Assembly: GCA_016930085.1 (NCBI GenBank) | Contig: JAFGHO010000040.1 | Location: 1 to 55,996, forward strand | DNA length: 55,996 nucleotides | Direction of reading: 5' to 3' | Source: Spirochaetales bacterium | GTDB taxonomy: Bacteria > Spirochaetota > Spirochaetia > SZUA-6 > JAFGRV01 | Shown here: positions 37,625 to 46,903 of the stretch, one piece after another | Numbering within the stretch: the first letter of the stretch is position 1 | Layout of the letters: every line of letters begins with the position of its first letter | Position numbers and translations under genes: made by a program | The notes under the pieces: model-generated | Told to the model about the DNA's origin: nothing | The model's input: only the letters and a program-made list of their open reading frames with translations | Databases searched by the model: none

Positions 37625-38465
37625 CTCACCGACAGCGATACCCGGTTCCGGTCCGTATGTCGCCTATCTTCTGGCCTATTTCCGTAATGAGAATGAAAAG
37701 CTTCATTATGCCGTCAGCACCGATCCGGATGCACGGTCGTTTACCGCGCTAAACGGAGACAATCCGGTGATGCAGCAATTCGTAAGGGACCCCTATATCC
37801 ACCGTCTGCAAAACGGCACATTCGCTTTTGTTCATACCACGGCCATGTCGGGCAGGACAATAGCCGTTTGGAGATCGGGTGATTTGATCAATTGGAACGG
37901 CGGTACCGTCGACATCATGACGCATACGGATACGGATAAATGCTGGGCCCCCGAATTTGTCTGGTGCCGGGAAGAAAACCTGTATTATATATTCTGGGCG
38001 TCCAATACGAGTGCCAGGAGTTATAATGTCATTTGGCGTTCGACGACGGCCGATTTTATCAATGTGAGCACTCCATCCATGTGGTATGATATCGGTGATT
38101 ATGACATCGATCTGACCATATTATATTTTAATGGTGAGTATATAGGGTTTCATAAAGTGGGGTTGCTTGACGATTACAACAGGCTGAGCCGGACAAGCCG
38201 TCTGAGTCAGGGATTTCCGTCAGGACAGGAAGTCTTTACCGACGGCCAGCTGCCGACCGAAGGCCCTGAAGCATTTCAATTGATCGGGCAGACTAAATGG
38301 CACGTGATAGTCGATCCTTTCGATTATGCCATGGAAGTCCATGAAACGACCGATTTTCAAAACTTTACGAGAATTCAGGTAACGTTTCCTTCCAATGCAA
38401 AACATTGCAGTGTCGTACAAATTACACAATCCGAGTTGGACGCCTTGCGTGCACGATATCCTTAG
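37341..38465 (+). CDS. GH43-type arabinosidase/xylosidase with N-terminal dockerin
   Basis: The 374-aa protein has a signal peptide (about 1-25), a dockerin pair (about 28-91) and a five-bladed propeller of the GH43 type (about 100-370). Inverting glycosidase features are VRDPYIHRLQNGTF (catalytic base Asp), DLINWNGG, KCWAPEFVW, a pKa-modulating Asp in DIDLTILYFNG, and an acid Glu in PTEGPEAF. It would remove arabinose or xylose side groups. The second dockerin repeat reads GINITDALL, the only repeat in the set with Thr where the others have Val. AAAAGGAG precedes the ATG. The first 95 codons duplicate those of the gene at 33222. It lies 63 nt after the BNR-4 gene and is probably co-transcribed with it. 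Confidence 0.85.
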   Translation: MEKSKVIRTIILVPFIWCLYLLCAATCGDVNANGNIDIVDALLIARYYVGLNPENFDATAADVNADSGINITDALLVARFYVGLISALSCPDETPSPTAIPGSGPYVAYLLAYFRNENEKLHYAVSTDPDARSFTALNGDNPVMQQFVRDPYIHRLQNGTFAFVHTTAMSGRTIAVWRSGDLINWNGGTVDIMTHTDTDKCWAPEFVWCREENLYYIFWASNTSARSYNVIWRSTTADFINVSTPSMWYDIGDYDIDLTILYFNGEYIGFHKVGLLDDYNRLSRTSRLSQGFPSGQEVFTDGQLPTEGPEAFQLIGQTKWHVIVDPFDYAMEVHETTDFQNFTRIQVTFPSNAKHCSVVQITQSELDALRARYP

Positions 38466-38476
38466 AAAGAAATTAC

Positions 38477-38505
38477 TTGTGCGTTAACGTTGCTTATGAT
38501 AGAAT
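38477..38505 (+). promoter_or_regulatory. promoter with embedded LacI-type operator, upstream of GH43-CBM6
   Basis: TTGTGC (-35, 38477-38482) and TAGAAT (-10, 38500-38505) are 17 nt apart, and GTGCGTTAACGTTGC occupies the -35 and spacer. The stretch ACTTGTGCGTTAACGTT is identical to that in the promoter at 29173. Confidence 0.75.
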
Positions 38506-38580
38506 TACCCTGTCCCGGTTTGGAAAAATGACGGGGATTATTGTTTTGGCTATCTTATTTAAAGAAAAGGAAATGTCATT

Positions 38581-40179
38581 ATGAAAAAAGAAATGTTTTC
38601 GAAGCATCTCTCCCGGAGGATAGAGCCATGTATGGTACTCGTATCCGTTTTTCTCTTCGCCGCCGTTTTATCCGTTTATGCGGACAATCCCCTGGTCTCC
38701 CATGTCTATACGGCAGATCCCTCCGCTTATATTGTGGACGGACGAATGTATGTCGTTTGCACCCATGACCAGGATACGCAGTCGGATTACAGCCAGCTCT
38801 GGAATTATTACGTGTTTTCTTCCTCCGATCTCATTAACTGGCAGGATCACGGTATTGTGTTCGACGCCCGTACGGATTCTTCCTGGGCGAATCTGGCGTA
38901 CGCCCCCTCCATGATATACCGCAACGGGTATTACTACCTGTATTACCCGGACGGCGCCAGCGCCATCGGGGTTGCCGGAAGCACCTCGCCGTCGGGCCCG
39001 TTTAGCGATGTTTTGGGAAGGGCCATGATTACAAAGAGTATGCCCAATTGTAATGTCGAATGGCTTTTCGATCCCTGTATTTTTGTCGATACCGACGGCC
39101 AGGCATATATCTATTTCGGGGGCGGCGGCCCCGGAAATGCGCGCGTCATGCGCGTCAACAGCGATATGACCAGTGTGAGCGGCGATGCGGTCACCATCGA
39201 TGCCCCGAATTTCTTTGAGGCCGCCTTTATGCATAAAAGGAACGGGATTTATTATTTTTCGTACTCGACCGATTCCTCGAGCGGACTCAAAATAGATTAT
39301 ATGACCAGTTCGAATCCCATGACCGGTTTCCAGCACAGGGGGACCGTCCTTGGAAATCCATGGAGCAATAACAGCAATAACAATCATCACTCCATTATCG
39401 AATACAATGGACAGTGGTATATTTTTTACCATAACAGGGCGGTGGCGAATGAGCGGGGGGCTTCTTCATATCAGCGTTCGATCTGTCTTGACCGGCTCTA
39501 TTACAACAGCGATGGTACTATCCAGAGCGTGAATGCATCGGAGGCGGGTGTCCCCGCATTGGGTAATGTGGATGCCTTTACACTGATTGAGGCCGAAACC
39601 ATCGACAATGAATCCGGCATAGAGACGGAGCATTGCTCTGAAGGGACGACAAACCTTACCAGTCTCGGCAATGGCGACTGGGTGAAAATATCGAATGTGG
39701 ATTTCGGGGCGGGCGCGAACGGGTTCGAGGCACGTGTTGCGTCAAACAGCGGTGGAGGAACCATTCAGGTGATCCTTGATAATGTCTCCGGCCAGGCGGC
39801 GGTAAATGTCAATGTGGGTAATACCGGCGGATTGCAGAACTGGCAGACGGTATCGGCATCGATAAACACAATTACCGGTCTGCACGATCTGTTTTTAAAA
39901 TTCACGGGGAGCGGCGGCGAGAGCCTTTTCAATGTCAACTGGTACAGATTCACGGGCGGCGGAACACAGACACCGGTTCCCGGAAATCCGGGGGACGTCA
40001 ATAACGACAATACCATCAATATCGTCGATGCGCTTTTGGTCGCACAGTATTACGTCGGCCTCGACCCTGCAAATTTCGATACCTCCATGGCGGATACGAA
40101 TTGTAACGGAAATATTGACATCGTCGATGCCTTGCTGATCGCCCAGTACTATGTCGGCCTCATCAACGGTTTTTGCTGA
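38581..40179 (+). CDS. GH43 arabinofuranosidase/xylosidase with CBM6-like and C-terminal dockerin domains
   Basis: This 532-aa secreted protein has a signal peptide (about 1-35, ending VYA), a GH43 propeller (about 38-325), a CBM6-like domain (about 335-460, TLIEAETIDNESGIETE to NVNWYRFTG) and a dockerin pair (about 470-532). Catalytic residues fit GH43: base Asp in YTADPSAYIVDGRMY, modulating Asp in WLFDPCIFVD, acid Glu in FFEAAFMHKRNG. The GH43-CBM6 pairing is common in arabinoxylan arabinofuranohydrolases. It has its own operator-containing promoter and is therefore probably induced with the CE1 esterase gene and the sugar importer. The dockerin ends NGFC with the partner Cys in DTNC. Confidence 0.9.
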   Translation: MKKEMFSKHLSRRIEPCMVLVSVFLFAAVLSVYADNPLVSHVYTADPSAYIVDGRMYVVCTHDQDTQSDYSQLWNYYVFSSSDLINWQDHGIVFDARTDSSWANLAYAPSMIYRNGYYYLYYPDGASAIGVAGSTSPSGPFSDVLGRAMITKSMPNCNVEWLFDPCIFVDTDGQAYIYFGGGGPGNARVMRVNSDMTSVSGDAVTIDAPNFFEAAFMHKRNGIYYFSYSTDSSSGLKIDYMTSSNPMTGFQHRGTVLGNPWSNNSNNNHHSIIEYNGQWYIFYHNRAVANERGASSYQRSICLDRLYYNSDGTIQSVNASEAGVPALGNVDAFTLIEAETIDNESGIETEHCSEGTTNLTSLGNGDWVKISNVDFGAGANGFEARVASNSGGGTIQVILDNVSGQAAVNVNVGNTGGLQNWQTVSASINTITGLHDLFLKFTGSGGESLFNVNWYRFTGGGTQTPVPGNPGDVNNDNTINIVDALLVAQYYVGLDPANFDTSMADTNCNGNIDIVDALLIAQYYVGLINGFC

Positions 40180-40310
40180 TTGACTAACATATGCAAGCCG
40201 CCTCCTTCTGAGACGGAATATATGACCCCGGGGAAATCTCCTTCTCAGTCCGGATGTTATTCACGAAGCCGGATCAACGGTACAACGCCGCGGGCATTCA
40301 TATCATAAAA

Positions 40311-40344
40311 ACAATGGAACCCGAGTTATCTCGGGTCCCATTGT
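40311..40344 (-). terminator. rho-independent terminator of the sugar importer operon
   Basis: ACAATGGAACCCGAG (40311-40325) pairs with CTCGGGTCCCATTGT (40330-40344) with one mismatch and a 4-nt loop. On the minus strand it is followed by TTTTTATG. It lies 22-55 nt beyond the binding-protein stop, exactly where the operon should end. Confidence 0.8.
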
Positions 40345-40365
40345 TGATGTCATAGAAAAATGTGG

Positions 40366-41949
40366 TTATTTTCCGAATATCTCTTCGTATTTGGCTCTGC
40401 GTTCGTCGATGATGGCCTGACCGCCCGAGTTCAGGTAATCTTTCATACCGGCGTCGTATACCGCGTCGAATTGATCCGGTTTTGAGATAACCGCTTTGGT
40501 CAGAAGGGTGTCGCGTTTTTCTTTGAGTGCCGGGCCCATCCCTTCTTCAGCTTTGATATCGCCGACATTGAAATTGGGAGTAATCCGCGAATCGTGTTTC
40601 ATTATCGTGTAGGATTTTTCCAGATAGCTCTTGTCGACGCCCGGGTAGGCCAGGGCGAGTGATTTGATATTCAGATCCTGATCGCCCAGATCCAGACCGT
40701 TGATGATAATGGTATAATCGATGTTGTTCGGGGAGTTCATGATCTTGTCACCTGTGGCGGCGATGGCTTTCACCGAGCCGTCAGCCTGTTTCTCATGGTT
40801 GACTCCCTCTTCGCCGATCTGGAGGAATCTGCGGTTTTCAAGCGTGGCAAGCCACTCGAGATACATCAGCGAGGAGACCGGATCTTTGTTGGTGGCGGGG
40901 AAGAAGACCTTGCGGTCGATAGGCGCGCTGAGATACTTCCTGTACTTGCCCGCGTCGTTTTTGAACGGCTCGATCGCGATATATGCGGCGTCCGGTCCGA
41001 CCAGCTTCTTCAGATTTGCCTGAATACCATTTTCCTGGTCGCGGTAGGGCAAATCCCAGTTGCCGAAATAGGCGCCCACGTAACCCGCTTTCTGCAGATT
41101 GCCTTCGGTCGTGTCACTGTAGGAATAAAGCGGAAAATCCTTCCAGATAAGCCCCTCGTTATACCATTTGTTAAGCACCCGGAATCCTTCCTTGATACCG
41201 GGCCACAAGAGCCGTCTGTCGTCGAAACCATTGATCCACATCTCTTTATCCGAGATATTGTCGGGAACGAAGGATGTCGAAAGCGGATCCGCCCGCCAGC
41301 CGACATCGATACTCAAGGAGAAAGGAATCATTTTGTCCGCATTCGAACCGAGGAGGGTTTTTGCGTTATCCCTGAAGGCGACAAGCATAGCTTCGAATTC
41401 CTCGAGGGTGGTGGGTTCTGTGATGTTCAGTTTTTTAAGCCAATCCTCGCGGACGAAAACGCTGTTACGCATATTATTAAACAGTAGTGCTTCGATGCAC
41501 CATACCGTACCGGCTTTAGGATCCCTGTCCCAGTAAATGTTCCGGTCGCCCAGGAGTTTCCATAAGTTGGGCAGCTTGTTTTTATATTTTTTCAGATAGG
41601 GAGCCATGTCCAATACGCCGCCCATATTGGCATAGGTCAGGATCGTCGGATAGCTGTAGGTGACACAGATATCGGGTGCCTCATTGGCGGCAAGCAGGTT
41701 GTTGAGCACCTCGACCTCGGTCCAACGGGGTACGGGTTTGAATGTGACCTGGACATTGTAGGTGTCGAGCATTCCTTTTTTGATGAACTCGGTAAAGAAG
41801 TTGTCTTCCGGTTTGGAGCCGCCGGGGTTACCGCGATCGTATATCTCGACGGTAATGGCGCCTGGCTTTTTTTCTTGCTGTGCACATCCCGATAGCAGGA
41901 CAAGCGCTATCAGGGTAATACAAAGAAGAAGTGGCAAAGCTTTTTTCAT
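40366..41949 (-). CDS. extracellular solute-binding lipoprotein of an LplA-type sugar ABC importer
   Basis: The 527-aa protein starts at ATG 41949, with AGGAGG six bases upstream; the longer frame to 41991 is unlikely. It has a lipoprotein signal (MKKALPLLLCITLIALVLLSGC, lipobox LSGC), so it is anchored to the outer face of the cytoplasmic membrane. The body is a family-1 binding protein of the LplA type, about 500 aa, with NNLLAANEAPDICVTYSYP and FVREDWLKKLNI segments. It delivers oligosaccharides to the permeases encoded upstream. Because the operon carries the same operator as arabinoxylan enzymes, a xylo- or arabino-oligosaccharide ligand is inferred. Confidence 0.88.
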   Translation of the reverse strand: MKKALPLLLCITLIALVLLSGCAQQEKKPGAITVEIYDRGNPGGSKPEDNFFTEFIKKGMLDTYNVQVTFKPVPRWTEVEVLNNLLAANEAPDICVTYSYPTILTYANMGGVLDMAPYLKKYKNKLPNLWKLLGDRNIYWDRDPKAGTVWCIEALLFNNMRNSVFVREDWLKKLNITEPTTLEEFEAMLVAFRDNAKTLLGSNADKMIPFSLSIDVGWRADPLSTSFVPDNISDKEMWINGFDDRRLLWPGIKEGFRVLNKWYNEGLIWKDFPLYSYSDTTEGNLQKAGYVGAYFGNWDLPYRDQENGIQANLKKLVGPDAAYIAIEPFKNDAGKYRKYLSAPIDRKVFFPATNKDPVSSLMYLEWLATLENRRFLQIGEEGVNHEKQADGSVKAIAATGDKIMNSPNNIDYTIIINGLDLGDQDLNIKSLALAYPGVDKSYLEKSYTIMKHDSRITPNFNVGDIKAEEGMGPALKEKRDTLLTKAVISKPDQFDAVYDAGMKDYLNSGGQAIIDERRAKYEEIFGK

Positions 41950-41998
41950 ATCAATCCTCCTTAAATATATTGATAGACACAACGTGTCCATGGATCCG

Positions 41999-42868
41999 TT
42001 ATTCCTTGATTGCGCCCAGGGTAGCGCCTGTGATAAAGTATCGTTGCAGCCAGGGATACACTACCAGGATCGGCACGGTGGCGAAGATGATCGTTGCCGC
42101 CTTGAGCGACTCCGAAAGTCCCGGGGGCGAGAAACCTTCCTGTGTCGTGATTTCTATATCGGAGATGGAGTTGATTATATTGTACAACAGCAACTGGATG
42201 GGATAGTAAAATCTGTCGTTCATGAACATCAGCGCGTCCGAAAAGCCGTTCCATCGTCCGACGGCGTAGAAGAGACAGAGGGTGGCGATCACCGGGGCGG
42301 ACAGCGGCAGATAGATACTGAAGAGTATCCGGATGGGCCCCGCGCCGTCGATCTCCGCGGATTCGCGCAGGCTGTCGGGGATTTGTGAAAGGAAACTGCG
42401 CATGATGATCATATAGAAGACGTTAAGGCAGTACGGAATGATAAGCACTACCGGCTTGTTGAGCATTTTCAAATCACCGAGCAGCAAATACATCGGGATC
42501 GTACCCGCCGAGAAGTACATGGTGAATATGATAAAAGCGCTGAAGAACCGGCGTCCTTTGAGTTTTTTGTAGGTAAGCGGGTAGGCACAGATCGTGGTCA
42601 TAAAAAGGGATACGACGACACAAATGACCGTCAATATCGCGGTCCAGGCAAGGGACCAGGTGTATTTGGTATCGCTGAGTACCAGGCGGTAGGCCTCAAA
42701 GTTGAACCCTTTTGGTAAAAGCATCACATCGTTGCGGATTATCGCCTCCGAAGCACTCAACGAACGGGCTAAAATGTTTAAAAGCGGAAGCAGACAGATC
42801 AGAATAAGAAGGACGCAGATAAAAACGACAATCCAGTCACCGATTATCGATTTTTTCGATGCTACCAT
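41999..42868 (-). CDS. sugar ABC transporter permease, LplC type
   Basis: This is a 289-aa inner membrane permease with about six transmembrane helices. The conserved cytoplasmic EAA loop is ESAEIDGAGPIRILFSIYLPLSAP, which docks the ATPase. The C-terminal YFITGATLGAIKE ending is typical of LplC/CUT1 partners. It lies 15 nt downstream of the LplB gene and 49 nt upstream of the binding protein. No ATPase gene is in the operon, so an unlinked shared MsmX-type ATPase is expected. Confidence 0.88.
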   Translation of the reverse strand: MVASKKSIIGDWIVVFICVLLILICLLPLLNILARSLSASEAIIRNDVMLLPKGFNFEAYRLVLSDTKYTWSLAWTAILTVICVVVSLFMTTICAYPLTYKKLKGRRFFSAFIIFTMYFSAGTIPMYLLLGDLKMLNKPVVLIIPYCLNVFYMIIMRSFLSQIPDSLRESAEIDGAGPIRILFSIYLPLSAPVIATLCLFYAVGRWNGFSDALMFMNDRFYYPIQLLLYNIINSISDIEITTQEGFSPPGLSESLKAATIIFATVPILVVYPWLQRYFITGATLGAIKE

Positions 42869-42883
42869 GATGAATGCCCTCCT

Positions 42884-43843
42884 TTATACAATGCCCTGCT
42901 CACCGATTCTTTTGGCCAGCCCGTTTGCAATGAAGAGGAAAATAACGCATACCACGGACTGGAACATCCCGACCGCCGTCGTCAGCGAGAACTGGAGTCC
43001 CCGGATACCATAGGTATAGACGAACGTGGCGATAACATTGGAGACGTCTTTTACCAGAGCGTTCCCAAGTGCATACGGCCGGTCGAACTCGCTGCCGAGA
43101 ATGCGCCCGAGACTCAAAATAAGCAGAACGACGATCGTGGGACGCAGCCCCGGCAATGTTATATGCCACATCTTTTTGATGCGGCCCGCACCGTCCATCG
43201 AAGCGGCCTCATAGAGCTCGGGATTGATGGCCGTTATCGCCGCAAGGTAGATAATGGTGTTCCAGCCGACATCCCGCCAGATTCCCAAAAACACGTAGGT
43301 ACCCACCCAGTACGTTGAATCATTCAAAAAAGGAATGGATTTAATACCCATACGGTTAAGCACGATGTTGACGAGACCGGAAGTGGGAGCTAGAAGCTGG
43401 ACCGCCATGCCATAGATGATGATCCATGACAGAAAGTGCGGCAGGTAGGCGATCGTCTGGGTAACCCGTTTGAACCATCGTATCCTCAACTCATTGAGCA
43501 GCAACGCCAGCATGATGGGAGCGGGAAAACCCGTTACCAGGTCGAGCAGATTGAGCATGATGGTATTCCGCAGCGCGTAGAGGAAGTCACGGTTGGAGAA
43601 GGCCTTGATGAAGTATTCGAAGCCGCCGTTGTCCGCCCAGGGCATTTCCCAGGGACTTTTGATGATGGTGTACTTTTTAAAGGCGACCTGGATATAGGTC
43701 ATAGGGATATATTTAAAAATAACAAAGTAGGTGAGCGGCAGAATCATCAGCAAATAAAGCACGCCGTAACGGTGGAAATAGGTGCCCAGTTTCTGCAGCT
43801 TTTCAGGCACGGATATCGATTGAGTTGACAAAGCAACCTTCAC
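42884..43843 (-). CDS. sugar ABC transporter permease, LplB type
   Basis: This is a permease of about 320 aa with an N-terminal extension and six membrane segments. The EAA loop reads EAASMDGAGRIKKMWHITLPGLRP. It is the first gene of an LplB-LplC-LplA operon. Two GTG codons are possible starts; GTG 43843 has GAGGAG at proper 9-nt spacing, whereas GTG 43849 would be only 3 nt from it. A GTTAAC operator lies about 120 nt upstream. Confidence 0.87.
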   Translation of the reverse strand: MKVALSTQSISVPEKLQKLGTYFHRYGVLYLLMILPLTYFVIFKYIPMTYIQVAFKKYTIIKSPWEMPWADNGGFEYFIKAFSNRDFLYALRNTIMLNLLDLVTGFPAPIMLALLLNELRIRWFKRVTQTIAYLPHFLSWIIIYGMAVQLLAPTSGLVNIVLNRMGIKSIPFLNDSTYWVGTYVFLGIWRDVGWNTIIYLAAITAINPELYEAASMDGAGRIKKMWHITLPGLRPTIVVLLILSLGRILGSEFDRPYALGNALVKDVSNVIATFVYTYGIRGLQFSLTTAVGMFQSVVCVIFLFIANGLAKRIGEQGIV

Positions 43844-43963
43844 TCTCACTGTCTCCTCTATGGTTCAATCTTCGATTCAAACCATGTTGTACCACGTCGG
43901 AAATCATCGGGGATAACATATTCTCATGTGACGATATTGTCCCGACAGGCTTTTTGATTCGCC

Positions 43964-43977
43964 TACGTTAACGTTAC
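43964..43977 (-). promoter_or_regulatory. LacI-type operator upstream of the sugar importer
   Basis: TACGTTAACGTTAC matches the operators at 29177 and 38481 in the ACGTTAACGTTAC-like core around GTTAAC. It lies in the 562-nt divergent spacer (43844-44405) between the importer operon and GH9. The spacer has no other supported gene. GH9 has an AGGAG eight bases before its start and an AT-rich region (TATATATATAATAAAG, from 44357) as a possible promoter. Confidence 0.6.
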
Positions 43978-44405
43978 TTAAAAAATTATGTTAATTGAAA
44001 TGAAAAGTACTGTCAAGCAGGTTAAGGCGGAATGATTTATAAATGACGGGAAAATGTATAATGCATGAAAAATCCTTTCATGGAAACGAGAATGACAAAA
44101 CCGATTCGAAGGAACGCCGGAAGGATCTGCATTATTATCCTTGACCGGAGCATTGATTTCATGTACAATAAGCATACATTCGATAATCCCTGCCGGATAA
44201 TATCCGATACCCGGCCAAGGGTTTTGTGGATTTTTTATTGGGGATGTTGATGCAAATTCGATACTTATCACCACGAACATTATACCAATACCGCCTGAAA
44301 TGAATCGGGATGCAGTTTGTTTTCATGCTATTTGATTTGCCTGGACATTTGAGGTATATATATAATAAAGATTAAAAGCAAAATCAATAAAAAGGAGTTG
44401 ATGAA

Positions 44406-46742
44406 ATGAATAAAAAAAGCATGCTATTGATGCTGTGTTTTTGTTGCTGTGTCTTGTTTCCCCTGACCTCCCAGTCATTCTATGTCAATTATGCGGAAGC
44501 CCTCCAGAAATCGATCTATTTTTACGATGCGGAAAAATGCGGTTTCACGGGGACGAACAGACTCGAATGGAGGGGGCCGTGCCACCTGGAAGACTCGGCG
44601 ATCCCGCTCGATCCGGAGCACACGAATCTTTCAGCCTCATTTATATCGGCCAACAGGAGTATCCTCGATCCTGACGGCGACGGTACGATGAACCTGATCG
44701 GCGGGTATCACGACGCCGGGGACCATGTTCAATTCGGTTTACCCCAGGGGTATTCCGCTTCGACTCTCGCATGGGGACTTATCGAGTTCAAACAGGCATT
44801 TATCGATACGGGGAACTACGATCATATGGTCGAAGTACTCAAATATTTTACGGATTTTTTCCTACGGTGTACCTTCAAGGACTCGAGCGGCAATGTCGTC
44901 GCCTATTGTTACCAGACTGGCGACGGTTCCGTCGATCATGCCTTCTGGGGCCCGCCTGAACTACAGGACCCCGAGGGGCTGAAAGTTATCGGACAATCCG
45001 GGGTCACGTATCCCCGGCCGGCCTGGTTTGCATACCCGGAAAAACCGGGGAGTGACGTATGCGCCCAGGCGGCCGCTTCCCTTGCGGCCATGTCTCTCAT
45101 CATGAGTGATTCGGACCCCGCTTATGCGGATAGCTGCCTGGAGAACGCCCGCGCACTCTATGAGTTTGCCGTCCAATACCGGGGTACGGCCGATTCAGGG
45201 GGGTATTACGGTTCCGATTACGATTATGATGAACTGTCATGGGCAGCCACCTGGCTGTACGAAGCCACGGGAGAGATGTCCTACATCGACGATATTTCTG
45301 CGCAGGATGCCAACGGCAATTATACCGGCTATCTGGAACGTATACTCAGATATCCGGGGGATACCTGGGTCAATATCTGGGTGCACTGCTGGGACGCGGT
45401 CTGGAGCGGGATGTTTGTCAGATTATCCGTCCTTTTCCCGGATAATGACGATTTCGACGGCTGGGCGCGCTGGAACCTCGAGTTCTGGTCGGGCGGTGAG
45501 GTGCCGCATAAGGACGAAAGCATGGGGGGCGGTTACCTGGGGTACTCACCCGGCGGTTTTGGTGTGATCAACACATGGGGATCCGCGCGGTATAATACGG
45601 CAGCGCAGCTGTGCGCCCTTATCTATGGGAAACATCACGACAGGACGGATTTTACCGCATGGGCCAGGGGGCAAATGGATTACATCATGGGCGACAATCC
45701 CCTGGATCTATCTTACATCGTGGGTTATGGAGATACCTATGTCCGGCACCCGCACCACAGGGCGGCCCACGGTTCCTTTACCAACAGCATGGTCGATCCG
45801 GAGGAGCACAGGCACACCCTCTGGGGCGCCCTTGCCAGCGGACCGGATAAAGACGACAAACATATCGATCTCGTGAGCGAATATGCGTATAATGAAGTGG
45901 CCATCGATTACAATGCCGGTTTTGTAGGGGCCCTGGCGGGCCTGTACGATATTTACGGCAGAGCGGAAGGTCATGAACCGGTAGCCGGTTTTCCTCCCCC
46001 CGAACCGGATACGGCGAAGCAGTTCTGGATGGAGGGTAAGATCGAACAGGAAAATGATGAACGCACCCAGGTAACGCTGCGGCTTCACGCAATTCCGATT
46101 CACTTGCCCAAACCTGTTGAAGGAATCAGTTGCCGTTACTATTTCGATATCAGTGAACAGATAGAAGCAGGGCAGACGATAGACGACATCAACATGCAGA
46201 TATATTATGACGAACAGGCATCCCGCTACGGGGGGTCTGTGACGGCAAATGGACCTTTTGAATCGGGCGGTAATGAATATTATTACGAGTTCTCCTGGAA
46301 CGGCGGTGTGATTGGAGCGAGGGAGCTTCAGTTCGGTTTGTTTCCGGATATCGCATCGGACAATATCGCCCATTGGGACCCGACGAACGATTATTCCAGA
46401 CAGGGCCTTACAAAAGAATACACTGACGAACAGTACGTACCCATCTATCATGACGGTGAGCTGGTATACGGCCGGGGACCGGAAGGAGGAGACGGAACTC
46501 CATCACCGACAACTCCGGGAACTCCCACCCCGACGCCGACGGGAGGCGTGCTTACAGGCGATGTGAATGGTGACGGTACGATCAACATCGTGGATGCTCT
46601 TCTTATCGCCCAATATTATGTGGGACTCGAGCCCGCCGGCTTTAATCCCGATGCGGGTGATACAAACCAGGACGGGAATATCAATATCGTCGACGCGTTG
46701 CGTGTTGCGCAATATTACGTGGGATCGATCCCGTCTTTATAG
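44406..46742 (+). CDS. GH9 endoglucanase with CBM3-like and C-terminal dockerin domains
   Basis: This is a 778-aa secreted cellulase. It has a signal peptide (about 1-25), a GH9 (alpha/alpha)6 barrel (about 27-520), a CBM3c-like beta-sandwich (about 537-680), a Pro/Thr linker and a dockerin pair (about 713-778). GH9 signatures are GGYHDAGDHVQFGLP (catalytic base Asp pair), VRHPHHRAAHG and EYAYNEVAIDYNAGFVGALAGL (acid Glu). GH9-CBM3c enzymes are typical processive endoglucanases of cellulosomes. The dockerin differs from the other C-terminal ones by lacking both cysteines (DTNQDG in repeat 2, and no terminal Cys). AGGAG lies eight bases before ATG 44406. Confidence 0.93.
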   Translation: MNKKSMLLMLCFCCCVLFPLTSQSFYVNYAEALQKSIYFYDAEKCGFTGTNRLEWRGPCHLEDSAIPLDPEHTNLSASFISANRSILDPDGDGTMNLIGGYHDAGDHVQFGLPQGYSASTLAWGLIEFKQAFIDTGNYDHMVEVLKYFTDFFLRCTFKDSSGNVVAYCYQTGDGSVDHAFWGPPELQDPEGLKVIGQSGVTYPRPAWFAYPEKPGSDVCAQAAASLAAMSLIMSDSDPAYADSCLENARALYEFAVQYRGTADSGGYYGSDYDYDELSWAATWLYEATGEMSYIDDISAQDANGNYTGYLERILRYPGDTWVNIWVHCWDAVWSGMFVRLSVLFPDNDDFDGWARWNLEFWSGGEVPHKDESMGGGYLGYSPGGFGVINTWGSARYNTAAQLCALIYGKHHDRTDFTAWARGQMDYIMGDNPLDLSYIVGYGDTYVRHPHHRAAHGSFTNSMVDPEEHRHTLWGALASGPDKDDKHIDLVSEYAYNEVAIDYNAGFVGALAGLYDIYGRAEGHEPVAGFPPPEPDTAKQFWMEGKIEQENDERTQVTLRLHAIPIHLPKPVEGISCRYYFDISEQIEAGQTIDDINMQIYYDEQASRYGGSVTANGPFESGGNEYYYEFSWNGGVIGARELQFGLFPDIASDNIAHWDPTNDYSRQGLTKEYTDEQYVPIYHDGELVYGRGPEGGDGTPSPTTPGTPTPTPTGGVLTGDVNGDGTINIVDALLIAQYYVGLEPAGFNPDAGDTNQDGNINIVDALRVAQYYVGSIPSL

Positions 46743-46903
46743 GAAACACGACTATCGTTTACGTATATAAGCGGAGGTCCTTTTATGGGGGCCTCCCTGT
46801 TGAAACCGGAATTGTTGAAGGTATAAGATTATCGGGTCCGGCGGTTTTTATTTCGGTTGAAAAATAATTGTGTGAAGCGGGTGTGGTTGGTATGTGTATT
46901 CGA

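Noticed and set aside
38668-39432. 254-codon open frame on the minus strand
   Set aside because: It is antisense to a well-supported GH43 domain.
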